Source of the DNA: Paraspadella gotoi
Lineage: Eukaryota; Chaetognatha
Assembly: GCA_051294375.1 (NCBI GenBank)
Contig: CM119267.1
Location: forward strand, 26,461,324 to 26,525,323
DNA length: 64,000 bases
Reading direction: 5' to 3'
Below the pieces are notes generated by a model. That model did no database searches, was not told where the DNA came from, and saw only the letters and a list, made by a program, of their open reading frames with translations. Positions 55,129 through 64,000 of this stretch are shown one piece after another; the stretch's first letter is position 1, and each line of letters opens with the position of its first letter. Made by a program: the position numbers and the translations under genes.

Positions 55129-55167
55129 TCAAGTCTAGAGACGAGGGGAGGTGCGGCGACGATAATC
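55129..55167 (-). CDS. Putative 39-nt micro-exon leading into pol
   Basis: Flanked by gcccttgttttcag (acceptor) and CTTGAG|GTGAGT (consensus donor), phase 0 to 0: IIVAAPPLVSRLE. Splicing from here to the acceptor at 54661 would continue DFARYLRRRAARSL without a stop. It could join Gag exon A (phase 0) to pol, bypassing Gag exon B. Inferred from signals only. Confidence 0.45.
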
Positions 55168-55249
55168 TGAAAACAAGGGCCCGATACATATCACAGATCA
55201 CGAATATCACCGAAGACTGACAGTTTGATAAATTGAAAGAAGGCAAAAT

Positions 55250-56589
55250 TTATTGGCTCTTTGAGTCCGGACAGTCGCGGGCCATATGGCCAGCTTTGAG
55301 ACACTTGAAGCACTTGTCCGTAGAGCTGAAGGTCTTCTTCGACGGTGAGGAGTGTTGGGAGTTGCGAGACCCATAAGAATAATAACGGCCGCGGGAATAG
55401 GTATTACGACCGTTGTTGGAGAATGAACGACCCCTGGAGTTGTCCTTTTGAAGGAGGAACCTGTCTACGCGACGAGCGAGGTCTGAGTTGGCACGACCCG
55501 ACATTTCGGCGTAAATCAGGGCAGCGACGCCGGGTTTGCGGGCATCGACATGGGCTTTGCAAGCGTCAAGGACAACGTCGAGGTTGGAGCGAAAATTGCG
55601 AGCTTCAATCCTCCGAGTCGAAGGCATAGACCTGGAGGAAGCCAACTTGCGCAGCTGGGACATGTAATCAAAGATGACGTCGTAGAAGCAAGGAAGGGGC
55701 CGGGATTCGTCGGCCATGCGGCGTTTGCAGAGCTCGATAAGCTTGGTCCGCACGTCCTTCATGCTCTGGAAAACACAATGCGTTAGGGAGGGGGGGGAAA
55801 GCCCAACAGGAAACCCGAGAGGGGAAGGGAGAAACAAGGCGAAGAGACAATAAAAGAAAACAACACAAAAGGGCTGACCTCGGTGGCGATCTTGTTGAAG
55901 GATTGAGACAAACACTGACGATTAGCTGACTTAGAAGTGGAGGAGGCGGCGGAGTCGTCGACGGGAGCGTCAGCCTTGTCTTCGTCGACCTCGCTGAGAT
56001 CCGAATCGGAGATGTCCTCGTATTGGACCAATTTGACAGGTTCGGAAGCGGTGGCCACATCGGAAGCACTGGATGTGGAGGGAGTAGCGTCGGCAGAAGA
56101 GGACTTGGAAGACGAACTTTTGGAGGAAGACTTGCCAGATGAGGACTTGGAGGACGACTTGGATGAAGAAGGCGGGACGGAAGACTCCCTGGAGCGTTTG
56201 GAAGAAGACGAAGACGGGGAAGACGAGCGCTTGGAGTGGGAGGCCGACATAAAGTCGTCGCGAAGCAGGCGGCGGAAAACGGATTTTACCCTGAGGAATT
56301 CCAGCTTACTGGAGACTGTCGTTGACTTGGAACTTCCGACAAAGAGAGCTTGGATGAGGGCAAAGGCCTCACGACCGTCTTCGGAGTCAGCGCCAATGAG
56401 ACGAAAGTCCTGGAGGGAGCAGACACCATTGGAAGTAAGCTTGGCGACGGACGCAGGCTGGAGGCCAAAGTGAACGCAAACGCTCTGTACGCGACGATCA
56501 AGTCGGCAATCGGAGCCATATGGATTGACGCCGTCGGCGAGAGGGGTAACGGCGCCGTCGGGAAAATCAGCAGGAGAGACGTCCGGCAT
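55250..56589 (-). CDS. Gag-like protein with CCHC knuckle, one intron
   Basis: Starts MPDVSPADFPDGAV (56589; an in-frame ATG upstream at 56697 encodes a hydrophobic leader that is less likely). Exon A runs to ACCGAG|GTCAGC (55879) and holds a long serine/lysine-rich tract and an acidic stretch (ISDSDLSEVDEDKAD). A 113-nt intron (55878-55766) ends tgttttccag. Exon B (55765-55250) resumes in phase 0 with SMKDVRTKLIELCKRR and ends with a zinc knuckle CFKCLKAGHMARDC (C-x2-C-x4-H-x4-C). The role is RNA binding and particle formation. Without splicing the frame stops inside the intron region. AATAAA lies just after the stop codon (about 55245). Confidence 0.75.
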
Positions 56590-56820
56590 AGCGTAAAAAG
56601 GATCCGATTCGAAGATTAATAAAAACTGAGAATAAAAACCTGAAGAAAGAAACAGACAAAGAAAAACGAAAAATGGCAAAAAAACGAGGGAAAGCAATGG
56701 GGAGAGGGGGACACAAGGGACGAATGTTCACGCGAAGTCCTGAGGGAGCGAGTGCAACAACGAGTGAAGGAGTCAACCGATTAGATAACCAGTCTCGGTG
56801 TCATTCTGGTTCGTTTTTTC

Positions 56821-57749
56821 ACAAAGCTCTATTTTTAACTAAAAAAGTTTTTTTAAAAAAAAAAAACTTTTTTTCTTTTTTCATTTTGTTCGCACGAGCC
56901 CAGGGGTGTTGAAGACTCAAAATATGGAAATTCACCATTTTTTAGTATTTGTTTAGCTTTTTCTACGTTATTTTTGTTATATATAATATCTATTCTTTAT
57001 ATCAGTTAGATTACTTCTGATAATGATTTTAATTTATCGCTATTTAACTGTTTTAAAACGCATTCATAAAAAAAATTTAGTTTAGCTTAAGCCAAGGGTT
57101 GTTGAAGAGCTAAAATGTTTTAAAAATTTTTTTTAATATTTATAAATTATAATTTATTATGTTTTTTAAAGATAACCTATTTTTAAATTATGGTGAATGA
57201 ATATTTGATATCTTTAAATGCATTGAGGCGACTTACCACAGCTTAAAGTTAATCAATTAATTTAATAATGTTTTTTAAAAAACTGAAAACCCCAAAAACT
57301 CTATGATTCAAAGCAATTAATTTTAATATTTAATCACAAAATAATAATTTTATAAGATAAAATTATTTAAATAAATATTCGGATATACTATAAAAAATTG
57401 TTTACTTTAATACTATATAAATATAATTATATCTATATTATAAATATAAATATAAAAAAATGAATCTGAATATTAAATTTTGTAACGGATAAGAATAATA
57501 GTTTGGTTAACTCTGATATACAATATTTGTTCATTAAATAAAAATAATTTTTATTTAATATACAATAATTTTTTCAACTAAATAATTAAATAATTGTTTA
57601 AACAAGAAGTTTTTGTTTTCTCACTAAATCTAAAAACACAAGAAAAAGAAAGTTATGATTTATAAAAGATTCATTGAAAAGTAATCCTTTCTTTTTCGCT
57701 TGTTACCTAATTAATTAGAGAATGGACAAAGTTTTTGTTTGCAAACGAA
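56821..57749. other. AT-rich DNA, no feature recognised
   Basis: Upstream of the Ngaro-like element. Contains a short aa/tt palindromic patch around 56840-56880 and otherwise unstructured AT-rich sequence. No exon, repeat end or RNA gene seen. Confidence 0.6.
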
Positions 57750-58081
57750 TTTTATTTATAAGTTGAACAGACAATGTTTCGACTTGATAATTTATTTGTT
57801 TATTATTAGTTTAAAAAATCTTTAAGTTTATTAATTTTATTCTCTTTCCCTTTACATTGTTTGTACATTGTCCAATGTAAAGATTTTCTCTCTTCTCTCT
57901 CTCTTTCTCTCTCTTCCATTCTCCCTCAATTTCAAAATGTTTCACCAAACCACTCCTGCCCTGTTCTTACCTTCACCTGTCTCAACAATCTGACCACTGT
58001 CCTTTAACTCAATTCTTTTGTTGGAAACACACTCTCGTCTCTCTCTCTCTCTCTCTCTCATTGAAACTCAATGTTAAAGAG
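57750..58081 (+). mobile_element. Penelope-like terminal-repeat remnant
   Basis: 57760-57800 keeps, on the minus strand, GUCGAAACAUUGUC, a hammerhead 3' half without its CUGAUGA. 57835-58081 is a plus-strand terminal repeat up to the CT run after gttggaaac, where an R1 left end replaces the hammerhead. This is again an inverted pair, now with both ribozymes broken. Confidence 0.65.
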
Positions 58082-58082
58082 A

Positions 58083-58262
58083 AACAAGTTTGAGCAAACA
58101 ATGTCGGATCTGCCTACGATAAATTAATTAATTAATAGATTAATTAATTAATTAATAGATTAATTATAATTTATATTCAGCTTTGTCATCATCGATGTCC
58201 TTAAAATTGAGTCAGGACAGTTATTAAATGTTTTGTTTACATTTTATCAAAACAAACAAATA
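58083..58262 (+). mobile_element. R1 repeat, left end only
   Basis: Left hairpin and TCGGATCTGCC at 58086-58116, ATTAATTA block, catcgatg...ttatcaaaacaaac module, then aaatatcctctatt. It preserves the empty TA site of the MITE at 1532-2804. Confidence 0.85.
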
Positions 58263-58570
58263 TCCTCTATTATCGAGCAAGGCGGGCAAAGCCCGTCCTG
58301 GCTAGATTTTGATTCGGTTTAGCTTTCGGTCTCGCTTTTTTGCAATCATGGCTTCTGAAAATGTGATATCATAGGGAGTTGAATTTTCATATATGGCTTC
58401 TAATCATCAAGATCTTTAAAATTCTCATGTTTCATATCAATATTGGTATTTGTTTATGTTTTATTTACAAAACAAAAAACGTTTTATTTATAATTATATG
58501 TCGCTCTCTCATCTCTCTTTCTTTTAAATATATGTCGCTCTCTCTCTCTCTTTTTCTCCGTCACTGCTTC
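58263..58570 (+). repeat. R4 repeat, copy 2
   Basis: tatcgagcaaggcgggcaaagcccgtcctggctagattttgatt is related to 12877-12930; the cgggc...gcccg part can form a hairpin. The next 150 bp also resemble 12950-13150 (atggcttctaatcat, caagatctttaaaattctcatg). In both places R4 follows a Penelope-like terminal repeat. Confidence 0.55.
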
Positions 58571-58689
58571 TTCTGATTTGTTAAAAACGAGTTCCGGCTC
58601 TGCAGCGTCTGTCCAGCTTCTTTCTCTCCTCTCTCTCTCTTTCTCTCTTCTCTTTTTTTTTTTACAAAAAATTTTTTGTAGATATAATG

Positions 58690-58795
58690 TGGGTTCACTA
58701 ATGTAAAAAAAGAATGCCGCGAACAGGGTGCAAACCCGGGTCCTTTGGGTAGAGAAGAGCTCACGCTACGTGCGGCGCCATAAGTAACTGCTGAT
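58690..58795 (-). mobile_element. tRNA-like SINE head
   Basis: On the minus strand GTAGCGTGAGC (A-box-like) and GGGTTTGCACCC (B-box-like) are about 35 nt apart. The ends do not pair as an acceptor stem, so it is not a functional tRNA gene. No SINE body could be defined. Confidence 0.5.
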
Positions 58796-58799
58796 TCTT

Positions 58800-61140
58800 T
58801 AACGAGTAAAGGGGCTGTAGAGCTTCTCTTCTCTCTCTCTTAATTATTAATATATCGCTCTTTCTCTTCTCTTTTTCTCTGCGCAGCGGCTGTCTCTCTC
58901 TCTCTTTTTTTCTCTCTCTTCTCTCTCTCTCTGTCTCTCTGTGTGTGTCTGTCCCTCTCTGTCCGATCTCTTGCGTGATCGTTTGTTTTTTTGAAAAATT
59001 CTGATTATTTTTTTCCTTCATAAAAACTTTTTAATATTGCCATTTATTCCGCGCTTTTTTTCAATACAAAATCCCATATTTTCATCCGAGATTTTCGTGG
59101 ATTTATTCTTCTCTCTCATCCTCTCTGTCTCTTCTCTCTTTCTCTCTCTTCTCTTCTCTCTTCTCTCTTTCACTCATTACACGTTGTTTTTATCTACGCA
59201 TCAAACAATCAAGATCTTATTTAGACAACCAAATTTCTGAACTTAACTAATTACGCATCTTTCTTGATCTCATTGGTTAGTACGAACCTCACCTCATTTA
59301 AAAAAACGTTGTCTCAAGTTATCTCCTTCTTAAATTCACACTTAGAAACTTCCCAAGTAAATTTCTATGAGTTAAAAAATACGGTAGACATGATTTCTCA
59401 ATGATGATGTTTATTCTAATCATCATTAACTGCGTAATTTTTAGATTATAAGTATGCTTGAATTTTTATGGTACAGATAATTTTTAAAAAGGAAATCGAA
59501 TTCCTTAATAAGAATCTTCATGTTTATTACTTATACAAACATTTTAGGTAAGAACGGCACATTATTGATACATTTTTTTTTTCCTTCATAACGCTTTTCC
59601 CTGATCTATTTTTATCTTTCACCTGCTTTTCTTCTCTTTCTTAATATTTCGCTCTTCCTCTTTCCTCCCTTACTTCTCACGCTGTCACTGTACTATTTTT
59701 CGCCCCTACCTTTTTCTGGCACTCATGCACTTTCCTCACCTTTTTTTCTCATCTTCATTCTTTCCCTTTCTTTTCCCTCTTTTTCTTTCCATTTTCGCCT
59801 TTCTTTTCTCAACCTTACAATTGTTTTCAACTATTTTTTCCAAAATATTGGCCCATTTCGTTTTTTTTGCACTTTCACCCTCTCTTTCATTCTCTCCACT
59901 TCTCGCTTCTTTCTTTGTTTTCCTTCCTTTCTTCTCACTATGTTTACATTGAAGCCAAATCAAAAGAATTCATTAATAAGCATTATAAGAAGGAAAATGA
60001 ACGGTAGCGCATGATTTTATTCAATTTTGGTTGCCTAGCAAATTTTAGTAAAATGCGACCAGATTTTGCGGAAAATTTTCGCAAAATCTGTCGATTCATG
60101 AGAAAAAAAACAAGTCTGTACGCTTTTCCATTTGGTAAAAGTATGCGGTTTTTTTTAAATGTAATTCAAGGTCAGTATGTACCTCATCTTTTAAAAAACT
60201 AATAAATCAGTTGGAAAATATTCCTTTAATCAAAAATAAGAATGCAAGTCCACAAAAAGTCACAAATTAAAATAACGTCTTTAAAATGATTGTGCTAAAC
60301 CAAAAGAAGTTTTTTGGATAAATTGTTATTTTAGGTGTTAAAAGCTTATTCAATAGGCTAATTTTCTGTTAATTTCAACCAATTTGATTCATTTTTGTTT
60401 AAGCATTATGATAAAGACTGAAACTGAACTTTTTGAACTTGTTACTTTAAAATTAATTCATATGGCAAACTATAAATGATTTAAGCTAATAAATTTACCC
60501 AGGGGTAAAAGAAGATAAGAAAGACGGATTTCCAAAGTAAAAAAATTTTCTCAAACTTTCCTTGGATTTCAATCAGGAAAGTCGTAAGTAAAAAAATGAG
60601 CAAAATGGACATAAAATTTTTTTTCCTAAAAGTTGCCAAAAATGGTACTCATTTTATCATTACATACGGGTGGGTGATGTTTCTAAACACAATCCTTCTT
60701 TTCGCCCTAAAATTTGTGTTCCTGGTACAAAGTTAATCAACATTGTAAAGTAACAGCTGGAACAATATTGGAAAAGAGTCGTTTTTTTCTCTAAAAGTGC
60801 AAACGTTTGTACGGCGTGAACCTATATTAAAGAAAAAAATTTTTTTCAAAAATTTCTCATTTTGCATATGCCTATATTAATGCAATAATATGCATAATAT
60901 GACAATAGTACTTAACACATAAAAAAATGTTAAAATTTTTAAAATATGATATATTTTTTAAGCCCAATTCGAATTCCTCACGAAGTTGATAAAAAGAAAA
61001 TATACTTTTTTTAGAAAAATTATTTTCTTGTGGGTCAAATCCCTAAAAAATGTTATAGTTAACTTATATTTAATTTAGTATAAAAATATGTTTTTTAATT
61101 TTTAGCTTATTATGAGAATTTTTATTTTATATCTTTAGTA
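58800..61140. other. CT-rich then AT-rich DNA, no gene seen
   Basis: 58820-59230 is rich in (CT)n runs; 59580-59950 is again pyrimidine-rich; the rest to 61140 is plain AT-rich sequence. Open frames here are low-complexity. Near 60960 a faint aattcgaattcctcac...gttgataaaaag resembles the internal part of the 1942-2552 MITE. Confidence 0.55.
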
Positions 61141-61149
61141 GCATACATA

Positions 61150-64000
61150 GCACATACATAGTTCGCACTATGCCCGTCGGCTCTTACTTTTCTTCTTTCG
61201 ATTGAGTTCAGGGCTACAAGCACGTCGCCCTCTCTCCTGCCTCCTACACTTTCTGTGCTTGATGGGCTGGTTGGTGGTTCTGCGACATACACCACCTCCC
61301 CTTTGGTTGGAAGAACGCGGCTTAGTTTATACAACCATCGGTGAAGTTCTTTCGGATTGGCTCAGAGCCGGGGGTCCACACTGAGCTCTGGATAGTGATC
61401 GCTTCTTGGGCCTTGCCCCTAAACTTTGACTCTTTCTTCCTTATTTTCACACATTCGCCTTTCTTTTGCCCCCCCCGGACACCAAACTCCGTCAAGCGGA
61501 GCGCGCCTCTTACTGTCTGCTCAACACGGCCTACCTTCTCGGATACTTAATCTCTCCTCCAAAAGCCAGATCTCTCCGTTCAACGCCCTGTCCATCTCGC
61601 TTTGGCATCGACAGTGCCTCTTCTGCCTTCTTCCTTCCCGACAAGCTCAAGCTTAAGTTCGGCTCTCTTCGCGAACGCTTGCTCTCATCGCGTCTTGCTA
61701 CCCTCCATGACATTCAGTCGTTCGTGGGAAATGTAACCACCTTCGTCTCGTTTTTCGCAGCTTCCTTTTGTTCACTCTTCAATGTCGTTCCCTCATTCCT
61801 TCACTTTCTGAGATCCCCTCTCCGCTCCCTCCGCTTGTCGTGGACGAGATCTCTTTCTGGTCGTTCGTTGATTCCTGTCCGATCCTATCCCTTTTCGCCG
61901 ACATCAGCATCTCGACCTTCGCCTCTTTACTGATGCTTCCGGCCATGCTTGGGGCGCTGAAGTCGCCTCGCGCCCATTGGTTCTTCGAGATTACTGGAAC
62001 GGACTCTTTTATTCACCAGTGACATCAAGCGTTAAGGAGCCACCGCTGTGTTTTACGCCCTTCAGGCCCATCATCCGCGTCAATCACCAACCGTCGCGTT
62101 GACGTCTCTGTCGACACAATCAGACCCTGTTAAACGTCTTGTCCCAGTCCCCCCTGCCGGACATCTTTATGGCCTTTACCTCCCTTGTGATGATTCCTCC
62201 CTTGAGTAGGGTGCATCTTTGTCACGCTGTCCTGTGCTTCCGCTTTTCCTCTCGTCGCCCCCGCCTGGCACGTCGCTTCTGCGCCCTTTTCATCTTGCCG
62301 ACAAAGCTTCCTTTCCTCCCTCGACAATCGGTGTCCTTGAACTTTCCTTGTCCTCAGGCTTTGCCTCCAATCGCCTCCCCCTTCTCCTTCGGACTCCTAG
62401 GCCGTGTCTTGCCGCTTTCCCCCATTTCCGTTCTTCCGTCTTTGCCGCCTCCCACCGGTGAGATTCATCCCGTTCTCCGACTGTGTTTCATCCTCTTCTC
62501 TCTCTCAGCTGGCCTCTACCCTTTTTCAGTTTCTCCTCTCTTCTGCGTCTCGCGACGGCAACTCTGCGGGATGTCGTTCTCAAGGCTTTGAAGTCTCGGC
62601 GCGACTTCTCCTTCGACGTCTCGTTCTAGCATGTGGTGTCAATGACGCCTCTCGCCTTGACGTCTCGATTTCGTTCTTGCTGTCTTCCTTCCTCCCTTGG
62701 CTGTTACCAATGTCTCAGGCCCTGGCCCTCTCTTCCGATCGTCACGTCAGTCCTCCTTTCCGGGATCTGGTCAGTCTCGATCCTCTTTCTATCAAATCGC
62801 AGGATCTCGCTTGGGAATGAACTCGCTGCGGTCCCTCTGGTGCTCGCGGGCCCAATTTGGACTTTTTATTTCGAAATGAAACACATTAGATTGCCGACCT
62901 TAAGGATGATGATGTACATCTCGATGCGTCTGGGCTTACCAAGCTCTCCTCGCCATTTACTTTCTTCTTTCGCTCCACCTTTGTGTTTCACCCTCAGGAT
63001 TAATGTCTTTCTTTTTGTTTCAGGATAATTATCTCGCGCGTAAATCGGAAACTTTCTCACTTCCTACGAGAAGGCGAAGCTCGTGTCCAATTTTGAAGCG
63101 TTTCTGTTGATGTCTCCCCGACTCGTTCTCCGCGTCTCTCGCTACCCGCACCCCGCCCGACGACGTCTGCCGTTTTCTGATCACCGGGATTCTCGGGGTC
63201 GCACCCCGTCCACGTCTCGGCTGTCTCTTTCTTGGTCTCCATGGCTCTCATCCCTGCCCTTGTCCCTTTCATCTTGCCGCGGCACCTCGACTCCATCATC
63301 GCAAGCTCAGGGCGGCCTTAACTCCATCGGCCGCGTCGACTCCTTCCTCCTCCGCCAACCCCGGTTCCAACGTCCCTGCTGCTTCTCCCTCTGCTCAGGC
63401 TCCGCCCATTTTCTCCACCCACCTCTTCGCCTTCTCGCTCTGAGATTTCCCGCCGTATCGACTCTCTCCCTCCTCCCGCCCCTTCCTTCCCGACCGCTCG
63501 TTCTCTTCGCGACTCGCCTTCTTTACCTCCCAATGGTTCGCCGGCGATCGGCCGGCGACCTCGCCGCGCCATTGGTCGAGAGGTCACCCGACTCCATTGT
63601 GGCTCCCTGCTCTTTAACCATACTCTTGGCAAGACGATTCGCCAGAATGACGGCGACCTCCTCGTTGTTCCCGCCGTCCCTGATGAGCCTCTTCTTTGCC
63701 CGGTTCTGGCCTCTCGATGCAGTTACGTCGCGCTCTGTGCTTCCAACGGCCTCGAGTTGTCAACTCTTTCCTATTCCGCCACCCAAAGTCCCCAGGCACG
63801 ACGCCTCCTTGACACCACCGTTTTCCTCCAATAACGCGATCTGACGTCTTCGCGTTTACCTCCCGACGACGCTCACCGCTTCCCGGGTCTCACGCGCATG
63901 GCTCCCGTGCTGGGTGCGCCATTACGCTCCTCATGCTTGGCGCCTCGAAAGAGGTCATGGGTCACTGCCGTTGGGCCTCCGAGCGCATCTTCGAACATTA
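61150..64000 (+). pseudogene. Ngaro-like retroelement, decayed plus-strand copy
   Basis: A 5'-truncated copy starting inside the reverse transcriptase (VGSYFSSF region, about 61165). It continues through TELWI (61385; the catalytic DD has been lost, as WIDD reads WIVI), thumb (DTKLRQAERASYCLL, 61480), RNase H (61900-62060), the SGNH segment (62480-62960; GVNDAS near 62640, DVHLDASGLTK-like near 62920) and the recombinase (63020-64000; HGSRAGCAI near 63900, GHCRWASERIFEH at the window edge). Frameshifts are numerous. Its end lies beyond the window. Confidence 0.85.

Larger units (their letters stand above)
50689..56820 (-). mobile_element. Ngaro/DIRS-like tyrosine-recombinase retroelement
   Basis: About 6.1 kb in minus orientation: Gag with zinc knuckle, reverse transcriptase, RNase H, SGNH hydrolase, tyrosine recombinase. 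Such elements integrate through a circular DNA intermediate and a recombinase rather than an integrase, so no target duplication is expected. The lack of a DAM-type methyltransferase and the presence of the hydrolase favour Ngaro over classical DIRS1; I base this on recalled family descriptions. Base composition is GC-rich compared with the flanks. Several strong splice acceptors precede reading-frame starts. The 3' end is cut by a 10-N gap; the 5' leader runs to about 56820 where AT-rich DNA resumes. Copies are at 40.2-43.5, 47.4-49.1 and 61.1-64 kb. Confidence 0.8.

Overview
The window is nuclear DNA of an invertebrate animal: AT-rich, intron-bearing and swollen with transposable elements. 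The organism is inferred from content. There are spliceosomal exons of two conserved metazoan genes, cyclin A and KANSL3 (NSL histone acetyltransferase complex). There are also Penelope-like elements with hammerhead ribozymes, a tyrosine-recombinase retroelement, an APE-type LINE, tRNA-derived SINEs and several MITE families. An arthropod, perhaps a crustacean, would fit, but the sequence does not settle the phylum.

Host genes. Both lie on the minus strand. KANSL3 enters from the right as 14 exons from 37338 down to a stop codon at 21826. Every junction keeps phase and the visible product is 647 residues; its N-terminal exons are not in view. Cyclin A begins 270 bp further on: exon 1 at 21556-21392, exon 2 at 11432-11133 and exon 3 at 552 to about 379. 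All three exons are in phase 0, and the rest of the gene lies beyond the left edge. The two cyclin A introns are about 10 kb each and are filled with repeats. KANSL3 intron 9 is 9.4 kb and holds a circularly permuted Penelope-like element.

Repeats by region. 1-10.5 kb: interleaved copies of two related families, R1 (left end with a short hairpin, right end with a strong hairpin) and R2. One R1 copy holds a TA-flanked MITE that itself holds a hAT-type MITE. 11.9-12.8 kb: a short Penelope-like element with inverted terminal repeats and two hammerheads. 15.5-19.3 kb: a nearly complete R1. 24.2-31.4 kb: Penelope-like parts around an assembly gap. 38.4-40.1 kb: a compact Penelope-like element. 40.2-43.5 kb: a tyrosine-recombinase retroelement fragment split by a 2.2 kb insertion with an 8-bp target duplication. 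43.6-46.6 kb: a decayed LINE. 47.4-49.1 kb, 50.7-56.8 kb and 61.1-64 kb: three copies of one Ngaro/DIRS-like retroelement. The middle copy carries Gag, reverse transcriptase, RNase H, an SGNH hydrolase and a tyrosine recombinase, and shows convincing splice signals.

The strongest leads are: the intron-bearing Ngaro-like element; the hammerheads arranged as inverted pairs around each Penelope-like element; the permuted Penelope-like element whose two halves overlap by 44 bp at a hairpin; the three-level nest with empty sites visible; and R1 ends sitting right beside KANSL3 splice sites. Seven runs of N (27917-28747, 43485-43584, 48194-48376, 48555-48801, 49137-50088, 50386-50583, 50679-50688) limit what can be said about element ends.
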